NCBI GenBank assembly: GCA_035642125.1
Contig: DASQSZ010000329.1
Location: 1 to 18,128, forward strand
DNA: 18,128 bases
Direction: 5' to 3'
Source of the DNA: CALAED01 sp937891035
GTDB taxonomy: Bacteria; Actinomycetota; Actinomycetes; Streptosporangiales; Streptosporangiaceae
Below the pieces are notes generated by a model. That model worked only from the letters and a program-made list of their open reading frames with translations, ran no database searches and was not told the origin of the DNA. The position numbers were made by a program, and so were the translations under genes. Shown piece after piece: positions 1-7,834 of this stretch (its first letter is position 1; every line of letters starts with the position of its first letter).

Positions 1-1
1 G

Positions 2-310
2 CCCAAGATCGATCCGCATGACTATGAGACCAAAAAGGGTCACGTCGTGCGGTTCCTCAAGCAGGGTGACAAGGTCAAGGTCACCATCATGTTCCGCGGC
101 CGCGAGCAGTCTCGGCCCGAGCTCGGCCGCAGGCTGCTGGCCAGGCTCGCCCAGGACGTCGAAGAGCTCGGGTACGTCGAGTCGAACCCCAAGCAGGACG
201 GCCGGAACATGATCATGGTGATCGGTCCGCACAAGAAGAAGAGCGAGGCCAGGGCGGAGCGCGCGGCGGACCGGGCGCGTCGTCAGGCAGGCGAGGCGAG
301 TTCCGGGTAG
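2..310 (+). CDS. infC: Translation initiation factor IF-3, C-terminal part (5' truncated by window edge)
   Basis: The visible 102 residues are the C-terminal domain of IF-3, which binds the 30S subunit, blocks premature 50S joining and proofreads initiator tRNA pairing. The stretch starting KIDPHDYETKK, then VRFLKQGDKVKVTIMFRGRE and ELGRRLLARL, is the family core. A Lys/Arg/Ala-rich tail after GPHKKK (about residues 77-102) is usual in actinobacterial IF-3. The N-terminal domain lies left of the window, so no start codon is assigned; the frame begins at base 2 and the stop is TAG. It is followed by rpmI and rplT in the classical infC-rpmI-rplT order, so co-transcription is expected. Identification is firm. 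Confidence 0.97.
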   Translation, partial: PKIDPHDYETKKGHVVRFLKQGDKVKVTIMFRGREQSRPELGRRLLARLAQDVEELGYVESNPKQDGRNMIMVIGPHKKKSEARAERAADRARRQAGEASSG

Positions 311-400
311 GGGTCGCAGGCACGCGCGTACCGGCCTCGGCGTAAGGTCGGTTCGGGCTTCGCGAGCATACGTTGACACAGCGCGCCGGTAGGAGCGCGC

Positions 401-455
401 GGCCCGAGGGTTCGGCCGGGCCGTACGCACCATGGGCGTCCCCCGCTCCGGCGGG
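401..455 (+). promoter_or_regulatory. Two hairpins in the infC-rpmI spacer (possible ribosomal-protein leader or attenuator)
   Basis: The 172-nt gap between infC and rpmI can fold into two stems. The first pairs GGCCCG (401-406) with CGGGCC (417-422). The second pairs CCCGC (442-446) with GCGGG (451-455) around a TCCG tetraloop. The second ends 11 nt before the rpmI ribosome-binding sequence. Ribosomal protein L20 is known to autoregulate this operon in E. coli and Bacillus through mRNA structures; a similar role here is inference. Neither stem has a following U-tract. Confidence 0.4.
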
Positions 456-466
456 ACATTGAGAAC

Positions 467-473
467 GAGGGAG
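467..473 (+). promoter_or_regulatory. Ribosome-binding site of rpmI
   Basis: GAGGGAG lies 9 nt before the ATG at 483. It decides the start, because an in-frame ATG at 432 would add 17 residues that L35 proteins do not have. Confidence 0.8.
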
Positions 474-482
474 ACGGCGACC

Positions 483-677
483 ATGCCGAAAACCAAGAGC
501 CATAGCGGTGCCAAGAAGCGATTCCGCGTGACCGGCACCGGCAAGGTGATGCGCCGTCGCGCCCACCGCGCCCACTACAACGAGCACAAGTCGTCGCGGG
601 TCACCCGCCGCCTCGACGGCGTGGTCGAGCTCGCCAAGGGCGACGGCAAGAACGTCAAGAAGCTGCTCCGCAAGTAG
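483..677 (+). CDS. rpmI: 50S ribosomal protein L35
   Basis: This is a 64-residue, strongly basic protein. The MPKTKSHSGAKKRF start is the L35 N-terminal signature, with RVTGTGKVMRRRA following and a KKLLRK end. The length matches the family, which is usually 64-66 residues. L35 is a late-assembling component of the large ribosomal subunit. The start at 483 is preferred over the in-frame ATG at 432 because of the GAGGGAG ribosome-binding site and because L35 proteins begin with MPK. It lies between infC and rplT as in most bacteria. The 116-nt gap to rplT contains only weak dyads, such as GCCCG 736-740 with CGGGC 750-754. Confidence 0.97.
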   Translation: MPKTKSHSGAKKRFRVTGTGKVMRRRAHRAHYNEHKSSRVTRRLDGVVELAKGDGKNVKKLLRK

Positions 678-793
678 TAGTCCAGCACGTCCTAGTTACG
701 ACCGGCCGGCAGCCGACGCCAGGGTCTCCACCCGTGCCCGACACGCGTACGGGCCCGACGTCACGGCACCGGCCCCCACGAAGGAGTTCGAAC

Positions 794-1183
794 GTGGCAC
801 GCGTGAAGCGGGCGGTCAACGCCCACAAGAAGCGCCGGGTCGTCCTCGAGCGGGCGAGTGGCTACCGTGGCCAGCGGTCGCGGCTGTACCGCAAGGCCAA
901 GGAGCAGATGCTCCACTCGATGACCTACGCCTACCGGGACCGCAAGGACCGCAAGGGCCAGTTCCGGCGGCTGTGGATCCAGCGGATCAACGCGGCGGCG
1001 AGAGCCAACGGGATGACCTACAACCGGTTCATCCAAGGGCTGAAGGCCGCCGAGATCGACGTCGACCGGCGCATGCTGGCCGAGCTCGCCGTCAATGACG
1101 CCGAGGCGTTCGTCGCCCTGGTCGAGGTGGCCAAGAAGGCACTGCCCGCCACCGAGGGCGAAGCGAAGGGCAAGGCCGCCTGA
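794..1183 (+). CDS. rplT: 50S ribosomal protein L20
   Basis: This 129-residue protein starts at GTG 794 as MARVKRAVNAHKKRR, the L20 N-terminus. Further family sequence is ASGYRGQRSRLYRKAKEQ, YRDRKDRKGQFRRLWIQRIN and NRFIQGLKAAEIDVDRRMLAELA. L20 binds 23S rRNA early in 50S assembly and, in studied bacteria, represses its own operon. AAGGAG (781-786) sits 7 nt before the GTG and decides the start; the longer frame from 734 adds residues unlike any L20. The C-terminus (EGEAKGKAA) is a modest Ala/Lys extension. It lies 19 nt upstream of the RNA methyltransferase gene, so the two are probably co-transcribed. Confidence 0.97.
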   Translation: MARVKRAVNAHKKRRVVLERASGYRGQRSRLYRKAKEQMLHSMTYAYRDRKDRKGQFRRLWIQRINAAARANGMTYNRFIQGLKAAEIDVDRRMLAELAVNDAEAFVALVEVAKKALPATEGEAKGKAA

Positions 1184-1202
1184 GCCGGCGGGCGCGACGC
1201 TG

Positions 1203-2051
1203 ATGGCGGGCCGCGAGCTGACGTCCATCCGATCTCCACGGGTGAAGGCGGCGCGGCGGCTCGCCAAACGCGCGTTCCGGCACCGTGACCGGCGCTTCCT
1301 GGCCGAAGGTCCGCAGGCCGTGCGGGAGGCGCTGGAGCTGCCGGACGTGCTCGTGCAGCTGTTCACCACGACGGAGGCCGAAACGCGGCACGCCGACCTC
1401 GTAGCCAGGGCCGAGGCGGCCGACGTCCCCGTCCTGCGGGTCAGCGGCGAGGTCATGGCGGAGCTGGCGCAGACGGTAACCCCCCAAGGGCTGCTTGCCG
1501 TCTGCGGCTTCATCGACATCGGCCTGAGCAAGGCCCTGGCCCCGGCCCCTCAGCTGGTGACGGTGCTGACGCGGGTGCGCGACCCCGGCAACGCGGGCAC
1601 GGTGCTGCGCACGGCCGACGCCGCCGGCTCCGATCTGGTGGTCTTCACCGACGCCTCGGTCGATCCTTACAACGGCAAGTGCGTGCGCGCGTCGGCGGGC
1701 AGCCTCTTCCACGTCCCGATCGTGACGGGGCCGCGCTTCGATGAGCTGGTCGGCGCGCTCAGGAGCGGTGGTCTGTCCGTCATCGCCGCCGACGGCACGG
1801 CCGAGCGCTCGCTCGACGCCGCCATCGATGACGGGCTGCTGGCGCGGCCCACCGCGTGGGTGTTCGGGAACGAGGCCTGGGGGCTGCCCGCCGAAGCGCT
1901 GCGGCTCGTCGACGACGTCGTACGGGTGCCCATCTACGGCCGCGCGGAGAGCCTCAACCTGGCCACGGCCGCGGCCGTGTGCCTTTACTCCTCCGCCCGC
2001 GCCCACCGCGGCGGACCGCCGTCCAGGGACGGCGGCCGGCCTTCGGGGTGA
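1203..2051 (+). CDS. TrmH/SpoU-family (SPOUT) RNA 2'-O-ribose methyltransferase
   Basis: The 282-residue product carries the three SPOUT trefoil-knot motifs: RDPGNAGTVLRTADA at about 126-140 (motif 1, catalytic Arg and Asn), VFGNEAWGL at 220-228 (motif 2) and VPIYGRAESLNLATAAAV at 242-259 (motif 3). The N-terminal 100 residues (ITS-type SIRSPRVKAARRL, FLAEGPQAVREAL) form the L30e-like RNA-binding substrate domain of the RlmB/TsnR group. It transfers methyl from SAM to a ribose 2'-OH, most probably in 23S rRNA; the exact nucleotide cannot be read from sequence. The ATG at 1203 has only a weak ribosome-binding sequence, but homologs start here, and the gene follows rplT by 19 nt, as in other actinomycetes. 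The last codons lie inside a hairpin that probably ends the operon. Confidence 0.93.
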   Translation: MAGRELTSIRSPRVKAARRLAKRAFRHRDRRFLAEGPQAVREALELPDVLVQLFTTTEAETRHADLVARAEAADVPVLRVSGEVMAELAQTVTPQGLLAVCGFIDIGLSKALAPAPQLVTVLTRVRDPGNAGTVLRTADAAGSDLVVFTDASVDPYNGKCVRASAGSLFHVPIVTGPRFDELVGALRSGGLSVIAADGTAERSLDAAIDDGLLARPTAWVFGNEAWGLPAEALRLVDDVVRVPIYGRAESLNLATAAAVCLYSSARAHRGGPPSRDGGRPSG

Positions 2052-2074
2052 CCGCCGGCCTCAGCGGCCGGCGG
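2016..2074. terminator. Tandem GC hairpins, convergent terminator between RNA methyltransferase and ggt-like gene
   Basis: Stem 1 pairs CCGCCGTCC (2016-2024) with GGACGGCGG (2027-2035) inside the end of the methyltransferase gene. Stem 2 pairs CCGCCGGCC (2052-2060) with GGCCGGCGG (2066-2074), with the loop TCAGC carrying the ggt-like stop codon in complement. Stem 2 is symmetrical and lies between two convergent genes, so it can terminate in both directions. There is no U-tract, as is common in actinomycetes. Confidence 0.75.
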
Positions 2075-3896
2075 CGTAGCCCTGGGCGCCGCGCGGGTTG
2101 GCCGCGGCGCGCAGGAACCCGGCTGCGGGGAAGTCGGCGTCGCGGGCGACCGCGCTGAGCCGGCCCAGCGTCCACGGACCTTGCACCTGGACGTCGTGCC
2201 CGCGGCGGCGCAGCGCCTCGATGACCGTGGGCCCCACCCGATCCTCGATGACCATGACCCCCGGCTGCGAGGTCCGCGGGTAAAAGGAGCTCGGGAAGTG
2301 GGCCGAGTGGAACATCGGCGCGTCGATGGCCGCCTGCAGGTTCAGCCCGCCGTGGACGACCGACAGGAAGAAGTTCAGCGACCACTGATCTTGCTGGTCG
2401 CCGCCCGGAGTGCCGAACGCCAGCCAGGGCCGCCCGTCCCGCAACGCGAACGACGGGGTCAGCGTCGTTCGAGGGCGGGCGCCGGGGCGCAGCGAACTCG
2501 GCAACCCGGGACGCAACCAGAACATCTGGGCCCGGGTGCCCAGGCAAAAGCCCAGCTCGGGAATGGTCGGCGAGCTTTGCAGCCAGCCGCCGCTCGGGGT
2601 GGCCGCGACCATGTTGCCGTGCCGGTCCACCACGTCGACGTGGCAGGTGTCGCCGGACGGGGGATATGTCCCACCCGTCGGGTGTGGCACCGGATCGGCG
2701 GCGGTCGCCCGCGGCGGCGGGCCGAGCGTAGGCTCGCCGGACGCGCCCAGCTGGGCGTCGGTGACATCGGGCGCCGCGACCAGTACGGGAGCCCGGCCGT
2801 CGGGGGAGCCGGGCCGCAGCTCCATGGACGCCTCGGCGCCGACGAGTTCGCGCCGCGCCTTGGCGTAGTCGTCGCCGAGCAACGCCACGAGCGGGACGTC
2901 GACGTGGTCGGGGTCGCCGTACCACGCCTCGCGATCGGCGAAGGCGAGCTTGGCGCACTCGATGACCGTGTGCACGTAGTCCGCGCTCAGGAAGCCGGCC
3001 GCGTCCAGGTCGAATCCGGACAGCAGGGCGAGCTGCTGCAAGAAGACCGGCCCCTGCCCCCACGGTCCGGTCTTGCAGACCGTGTGACCGCGATAGTCGT
3101 AGGTGACGGGCCGTTCCACGGTGGGCGTCCAGCCGGCGAGGTCCTCTCCCGTGAGCAGGCCGCGGTGCGGTTCGCCTGAACTGTCCGGCCAGGCCCGGCC
3201 CGCGCAAAACTCCGCGATCGCCTCGGCGACGAAGCCGCGGTACCAGGCGTCGCGGGCCGCGGCCACCTGCCCGGCGCGATCGGGGCCGGCCGCCTCGGCC
3301 TCGGCCACCAGCCTGCGATAGGTGGCCGCGAGTGCGGGATTGACCATCCGGGAGCCGGCGGCCGGGGCCCGCCCGTGCGGCATCCAGGTGGCGGCGGAGG
3401 TCGGCCAGTCCGCGGCGAACATCGACGCGACGCCGCCGATGGCCTCGCTGATGCGCGGGACGACGGGAAACCCGCGGTCGGCGTAACCGATCGCCGGCTC
3501 CAGCACGTCGGCCAGCCGCCAGGTCCCCCACCGCTCCAGCATGAGCAGCCAGCCGCCGACGGCGCCGGGCACGGTCGCGGCCAGCGGTCCGGTGCCGGGC
3601 ACGAGGGCGAGCCCCAGGTCGGCGAACCGCTCGATGGTGGCGGCCGCCGGCGCCACGCCCTGGCCGCAGACCACCGAGACCTCCTGCGCCGTCTCGTCCC
3701 AGAGCAGGATCGGCACCTCGCCGCCTGGTCCGTTGAGATGCGGCTCGACGACCTGTAGGACGAAACCGGCGGCCACGGCGGCGTCGAAGGCGTTGCCGCC
3801 GCGCTCGAGGACGCTCATCCCCGCCGCCGAGGCGAGCCAATGCGTGCTCGCCACCATGCCGTGGTCGCCGACGAGTTCGGGCCTGGTCGTGAACAC
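2061..3896 (-). CDS. Gamma-glutamyltransferase-family Ntn-hydrolase, cytoplasmic, divergent substrate pocket
   Basis: The 611-residue protein belongs to the Ggt superfamily: self-cleaving enzymes whose new N-terminal Thr is the nucleophile. Family marks are MVASTHWLASAAGMSVLERGGNAFDAAVAA (about 14-43, read in pieces), GPGGE 56-60, the processing site SGD/T417-CHVDVVDRHGNMVA and the oxyanion segment FGTPGGDQQ at 495-503. No signal peptide is visible, so it should act in the cytoplasm. In E. coli Ggt, Arg114 and the Asn/Gln/Asp cluster grip the gamma-glutamyl moiety. Here the matching segments read GQGVAPA (78-84, Gln for Arg) and GTRAQMF (453-459, no NNQMDDF). This fits the YwrD-like or acylase-like branch rather than true Ggt, so the substrate is unknown. 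The start is GTG 3896, with AGGAGG about 9 nt upstream. It is the last gene of the dpp operon, 36 nt after dppF, which suggests it acts on an imported compound. Confidence 0.88.
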   Translation of the reverse strand: MFTTRPELVGDHGMVASTHWLASAAGMSVLERGGNAFDAAVAAGFVLQVVEPHLNGPGGEVPILLWDETAQEVSVVCGQGVAPAAATIERFADLGLALVPGTGPLAATVPGAVGGWLLMLERWGTWRLADVLEPAIGYADRGFPVVPRISEAIGGVASMFAADWPTSAATWMPHGRAPAAGSRMVNPALAATYRRLVAEAEAAGPDRAGQVAAARDAWYRGFVAEAIAEFCAGRAWPDSSGEPHRGLLTGEDLAGWTPTVERPVTYDYRGHTVCKTGPWGQGPVFLQQLALLSGFDLDAAGFLSADYVHTVIECAKLAFADREAWYGDPDHVDVPLVALLGDDYAKARRELVGAEASMELRPGSPDGRAPVLVAAPDVTDAQLGASGEPTLGPPPRATAADPVPHPTGGTYPPSGDTCHVDVVDRHGNMVAATPSGGWLQSSPTIPELGFCLGTRAQMFWLRPGLPSSLRPGARPRTTLTPSFALRDGRPWLAFGTPGGDQQDQWSLNFFLSVVHGGLNLQAAIDAPMFHSAHFPSSFYPRTSQPGVMVIEDRVGPTVIEALRRRGHDVQVQGPWTLGRLSAVARDADFPAAGFLRAAANPRGAQGYAAGR

Positions 3897-3932
3897 TGGG
3901 GGCTCCTCCTCGTTGTGCTTGTCTCGGGCGCC

Positions 3933-4982
3933 TCAGGCGCGGGTGCCACGGGCGTCCGGCAGGCTGTCGGACGACACGAGATGACACGCGGTGAGGTGAT
4001 CGCCGTTCAACCGGCGATTCATCAGGTCGGGCGGCTCGGTGCGGCACCGATCGACCGCGACCGGACACCGGGTGTGGAACCGGCAGCCGGCCGGTGGACG
4101 CACCGGGCTGGGCGGGTCGCCGCCGAGCACCACGCGGCTGCGCCGCCGCTGCTCGGCGGGGTCGGGCACCGGCGCGGCCGACAGCAGCGCCTGGGTGTAG
4201 GGGTGCTCGGGCGCGGCGAACAGCCGGTCGCGCGGCCCCGTCTCCACGATCTGGCCGAGATACATGACCGCGATCCGGTCGGCGAGGAACTCCACCACGG
4301 ACAGGTCGTGGGTGATGAACAGGCAGGAAAAGCCCATGTCCCGCTGCAGGTCGGCGATCAGGTTGAGCACGGACGCCTGTACGGACACGTCCAGCGCGGA
4401 CACCGGCTCGTCAGCCACGACCAGCTTGGGTTCCAAGATGAGCGAGCGGGCCAGCCCGACGCGCTGCCGCTGCCCGCCGGACAGCTCGTGCGGATACCGG
4501 TCCCGCGTCTCCGGGCCAAGCCCGACCTTGCCGAGCATGGCGGTCACCCGGTCGGCGGCCGCCGACCGCCGCGCGACCCCGTGCCGTACGAGCGGTTCGG
4601 CGACGATGCGCCCGACGGTGAAGCGCGGGTTGAGCGATGAGTAGGGGTCCTGGAAGACGATGTGCACGTCCCGGCGCAGCGATCGCATCCCGCGACGCGA
4701 CAGGTGGGTGATGTCGCGCCCGCCCAGCCGGATCCGGCCCGCGGTCGGCTCGGTCAGCCGCAGCACGCATTTGCCGACGGTCGACTTGCCGCTGCCCGAT
4801 TCGCCGACCAGACCCAGCACCTCGCCCTCGCCGATGGTCAGCGACACCCCGTCCACGGCCCGCACGACCTTGCCGCGCTCACCTGCGGCGTAGTGCTTGA
4901 CCAGGCCGGACACTTCGAGAACCGGCTCGTGTGTTTCCCGCTGCGCCTCGGCGCGTTTTGGGCGCGCCTGCGGCTCGCTCAT
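3933..4982 (-). CDS. dppF: Peptide-class ABC transporter ATP-binding protein (DppF/OppF type)
   Basis: The 349-residue ATPase has Walker A GESGSGKS (60-67), Q-loop Q111, signature LSGGQ (167-171), Walker B LVVADE (187-192) and H-loop His225. The C-terminal oligopeptide-transporter extension follows, with Cys300, Cys307, Cys313 and Cys333 in the spacing that binds an iron-sulfur cluster in characterised Dpp/Opp ATPases. It should pair with the DppD-type subunit to power the two permeases. The ATG at 4982-4980 overlaps the dppD stop in ATGA, which indicates translational coupling. A longer frame reaching 5117 runs into dppD and is rejected. The substrate is probably a peptide or peptide-like compound; the ATPase itself does not tell. 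Confidence 0.94.
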   Translation of the reverse strand: MSEPQARPKRAEAQRETHEPVLEVSGLVKHYAAGERGKVVRAVDGVSLTIGEGEVLGLVGESGSGKSTVGKCVLRLTEPTAGRIRLGGRDITHLSRRGMRSLRRDVHIVFQDPYSSLNPRFTVGRIVAEPLVRHGVARRSAAADRVTAMLGKVGLGPETRDRYPHELSGGQRQRVGLARSLILEPKLVVADEPVSALDVSVQASVLNLIADLQRDMGFSCLFITHDLSVVEFLADRIAVMYLGQIVETGPRDRLFAAPEHPYTQALLSAAPVPDPAEQRRRSRVVLGGDPPSPVRPPAGCRFHTRCPVAVDRCRTEPPDLMNRRLNGDHLTACHLVSSDSLPDARGTRA

Positions 4983-5971
4983 GGGGTCGCGCCCGTCCGT
5001 ACGGCCGCCACGGGATGCAGGCACGCGGCCAGGTGGCTCGCACCGTGCGACTCGAGCGGGGGCCGGGCGGCCGTGCAGTCGGCTTCGGCACGCGGGCAGC
5101 GCGGCGCGAACGCGCACGCGTCGGGGTCGGTGAACGGCGGCGGCACCATGCCGGGGATCTCGGCGAGCCGCCGCCGGCCGGCCGCCGTCGCGGCCGTCGG
5201 CAGCGCGTTGAGCAGCCCGACGGTGTACGGGTGGCGCGGCCGGGCGTACAGCTCCTCGACCGGCGCCGCTTCCACCGCGCGTCCCGCGTACATGACGATG
5301 GCGCGGTCGGCGATGTCGGCGACGACGCCCAGATCGTGGGTGATGAGGATGATCGCCGTGCCGAGGCGGTCGCGCAGATCGCGGAAGATGTTGAGCACGC
5401 CGGCCTGAATGGTCACATCCAGCGCGGTCGTCGGCTCGTCGGCGATGAGCACCCGGGGCGAACAGGCAACCGCGATCGCGATCATGACGCGCTGGCGCAT
5501 GCCGCCGGACAGCTGGTGCGGATACTCCTTGATCCGGCTCGCCGGATCGGGGATGCCGACGAGCTTGAGCAAATCGACGGCGCGCGCCCGGGCGGCCGCC
5601 CGCGACAGGTCCTCGTGCCGGCGCAGCACCTCGCCGATCTGGAACCCAACGGTGAACGACGGGTTCAGCGACGTCATCGGCTCCTGGAAGACCACCGAGA
5701 CGTCCTTGCCCCTGACGTCGCGCATCTCCGCCTCCGACAGCGCGGTGAGGTCACGGCCGTCGAGCGTGATCGACCCGGACAGCCGCGTCGTCTCGGCGGG
5801 CAGCAGCCGCGGGATCGACATCGCGGTCACCGTCTTGCCGCAGCCTGACTCGCCGCACAGCGCGAGGATCTCGGCGTGGGCCAGCGAAAGCGACATGCCC
5901 TTGACCGCCCGGACCAGGCCGTCCTCGGTCGCGAACCCGACGGAGACGTCGGTCATTTCCAACAGGCTCAT
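4979..5971 (-). CDS. dppD: Peptide-class ABC transporter ATP-binding protein (DppD/OppD type)
   Basis: The 330-residue ATPase has Walker A GESGCGKT (40-47), Q-loop Q96, signature LSGGM (154-158), Walker B VLIADE (174-179) and H-loop His212. The Opp/Dpp C-terminal extension contains Cys286, Cys292, Cys299 and Cys317, a pattern that binds an iron-sulfur cluster in studied homologs. The Cys in Walker A is typical of the OppD/DppD subunit, as opposed to the Ser of the OppF/DppF subunit. The start ATG (5971-5969) overlaps the dppC stop in ATGA. The ribosome-binding sequence AAGGAAGG lies about 6 nt upstream within dppC. It forms the heterodimeric motor with the next gene product. Confidence 0.94.
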   Translation of the reverse strand: MSLLEMTDVSVGFATEDGLVRAVKGMSLSLAHAEILALCGESGCGKTVTAMSIPRLLPAETTRLSGSITLDGRDLTALSEAEMRDVRGKDVSVVFQEPMTSLNPSFTVGFQIGEVLRRHEDLSRAAARARAVDLLKLVGIPDPASRIKEYPHQLSGGMRQRVMIAIAVACSPRVLIADEPTTALDVTIQAGVLNIFRDLRDRLGTAIILITHDLGVVADIADRAIVMYAGRAVEAAPVEELYARPRHPYTVGLLNALPTAATAAGRRRLAEIPGMVPPPFTDPDACAFAPRCPRAEADCTAARPPLESHGASHLAACLHPVAAVRTGATP

Positions 5972-6867
5972 CGGGGGCCTTCCTTGGGATCGAGGACGTC
6001 CCGCAGCCCGTCACCGAGCAGGTTGAAGCCGAGCGCGGACAAGGCGATCATCACGCCCGGCCAGATGGCCAGCCACGGCGCCTGGGACAGGAACTGCTGG
6101 GCACTGGTCAGCATCACGCCCCACGACGGCGTCGGCGGCTGGACGCCGAGGCCGAGGAAGGACAGTGTGGCCTCGCCGATGATCGCCGTTGGGATCGCGA
6201 CGGTCGCCTGCACGATGAGGGCGCCCGCCGCACCGGGCAGGATGTACCGGAAGAGGATGTAGGGGTCGGTGGCACCGTCGGCGACGGCCGCCGGGATGTA
6301 GTCCATCTCGCGGATCGCGAGCACCTCGCCGCGCGTGATCCGGATGACGCCGGGAAGCTGTGCGACGCTGAGCGCGATGATCACGTTGCGCAGCGACGGC
6401 CCGAGTATCGCCGCCAGCCCGACGGCGAAGATCAGGAACGGGAAGGCCAGGACGACGTCGACCAGGCGCATCACGATCGGGTCCAGCCAGCGCCGGTAAA
6501 ATCCGGCGACCAGCCCGATCGGGATGCCGACGACCATGGCCAGCAGCGTCGAGACCAGCCCGGCCTGCAGGGATGTCCTGGCGCCGGTGGCGATCCTGGC
6601 CAGCACGTCGCGGCCCAGATCGTCGGTGCCGAGCGGATGCCCGGGCGATGGCGGGGACAGCGTCGCGGCGTAGTCCTGGGACGTGGGGTCGGCGGTGACG
6701 AACGGGCCGACCAGGGCCAGCAGCAGGAAGCCGGTGACGAGCACCAGCCCGGCCATGGCCATCGGCCGGCGGCGGAACCGCCGCCAGGTCCGGCGGCGGC
6801 GCATCACCGGGGGCGCCCCGGGTACGGGGGACGGCGGGGAGGCGGGGGACAAGACCTGCTCAGTCAC
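5968..6867 (-). CDS. dppC: Peptide-class ABC transporter permease (DppC/OppC type)
   Basis: The 299-residue inner-membrane permease has a proline-rich, then Arg-rich cytoplasmic N-terminus (about 1-35) and a first membrane segment (MAGLVLVTGFLLLALVGPF, about 38-56). The OppC-specific sequence HPLGTDDLGRDVLARI (77-92) follows, then several further hydrophobic helices. The coupling-loop EAA region is around 187-210 (EMDYIPAAVADGATD). LSFLGLGVQPPTPSWG (235-250) is another OppC family mark. The start is GTG 6867, which overlaps the dppB stop by 8 nt; the only ribosome-binding sequence is GGGGGTGG close to it. With DppB it forms the translocation pore. Its homology to GsiD/DppC is clear, but the substrate cannot be read from it. 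Confidence 0.94.
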   Translation of the reverse strand: MTEQVLSPASPPSPVPGAPPVMRRRRTWRRFRRRPMAMAGLVLVTGFLLLALVGPFVTADPTSQDYAATLSPPSPGHPLGTDDLGRDVLARIATGARTSLQAGLVSTLLAMVVGIPIGLVAGFYRRWLDPIVMRLVDVVLAFPFLIFAVGLAAILGPSLRNVIIALSVAQLPGVIRITRGEVLAIREMDYIPAAVADGATDPYILFRYILPGAAGALIVQATVAIPTAIIGEATLSFLGLGVQPPTPSWGVMLTSAQQFLSQAPWLAIWPGVMIALSALGFNLLGDGLRDVLDPKEGPR

Positions 6868-7819
6868 CGGCCACCCCCGACAGCCGGACCCGGGGATTCA
6901 GCACGGCGTACAAGATGTCGACGCAGAGGTTGACCAGGACGTACGCCACGACGGTGACGAGCACCACCGCCTGGATCACCGGGTAGTTCCGCGTGGCCAC
7001 CGCGTCGACGGTGAGCTTGCCGAAGCCGGGGATGACGAAGATCTGCTCGGTGACCACGGCGCCGCTGATCAGCACGCCCACCTGGAGGCCGAGCACGGTC
7101 ACCACCGTGGTCAGGCTGTTGCGCAGCGCGTGCAGGCCGACGACTCTGCGTTCCGCCAATCCTTTGGATCGCGCCGTCCGCACATAGTCGGCCGACAGCG
7201 CGCCCAGCATCGCCGAACGAGTCTGCCGCATCAGCACGGCCGCGAAGCCGGTGCCGAGCACGAGCGCGGGCAGCAGCATCCGCTCCAGGTTGCCCACCGG
7301 ATCCTGCGTGAACGGCACGTACCCGGAGGCGGGCAGCCAGCGCAGCGTGACCGAGAACAGCAAGATCGCGAGCAGGCCGAGCCAAAAATGCGGCACCGAG
7401 AGCCCGACCAGGCCGAACCCGGTCGCCATGTAGTCGGCGAACCTGCCGCGCCGCACGGCCGCGACGATCCCGGTCAGCACGCCGATGGCGATGGCCACGG
7501 CGATGGCCAGCAACGACAGCTCGATGGTGATCGGCAGCCGCTCGATGATGATGTCGGCAACCGGGAGCTTGTCCTGGGTCGACCGGCCCAGGTCGCCCTG
7601 CAGGGTCCGGCCCAGATAGTCGACGTACTGCACGGGCAGCGACCGGTCGAGCCCGTAGTCGTGCCGAATGGCCTCGATGGCCTCCTGCGAGGCCTCCTGC
7701 CCGGCGAGCACCGTGGCCGGGTCTCCGGGCAGCGCCCTGATCCCGAAGAAGACCAGCGCGCTGCCCAGGAAGAGAACGATGATCGCCGCTCCGGCGCGGC
7801 GCAGAATGAACCAGCCCAC
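6860..7819 (-). CDS. dppB: Peptide-class ABC transporter permease (DppB/GsiC type)
   Basis: The 319-residue permease has an N-terminal membrane segment (about 9-28) followed by ALPGDPATVLAG (29-40). The EAA coupling loop DYVRTARSKGLAERRVV lies at 211-227, and the terminal membrane region ends at DILYAVLNPRVR. Several stretches resemble E. coli GsiC as I remember it (LPGDPA, VLAG-QEA, QGDLGRS, RNYPVIQA, VDILYAVLNP), pointing to the glutathione/peptide importer branch. That is a family-level resemblance, not proof of substrate. The start is GTG 7819, 15 nt after the dppA stop, with no strong ribosome-binding sequence, so translation probably depends on coupling to dppA. Confidence 0.93.
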   Translation of the reverse strand: MGWFILRRAGAAIIVLFLGSALVFFGIRALPGDPATVLAGQEASQEAIEAIRHDYGLDRSLPVQYVDYLGRTLQGDLGRSTQDKLPVADIIIERLPITIELSLLAIAVAIAIGVLTGIVAAVRRGRFADYMATGFGLVGLSVPHFWLGLLAILLFSVTLRWLPASGYVPFTQDPVGNLERMLLPALVLGTGFAAVLMRQTRSAMLGALSADYVRTARSKGLAERRVVGLHALRNSLTTVVTVLGLQVGVLISGAVVTEQIFVIPGFGKLTVDAVATRNYPVIQAVVLVTVVAYVLVNLCVDILYAVLNPRVRLSGVAGD

Positions 7820-7834
7820 GACGGCACCGGACCA

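Noticed and set aside
373..395. TTGACA followed by TAGGAG as an rpmI promoter
   Set aside because: The spacer is only 11 nt, and no -10 box lies at 16-19 nt from the TTGACA.
1954..4068. 704-codon open frame on the - strand over the ggt-like gene
   Set aside because: It overlaps the ggt-like gene in another frame; the product is mostly Arg, Gly, Ala and Pro without recognisable domains.
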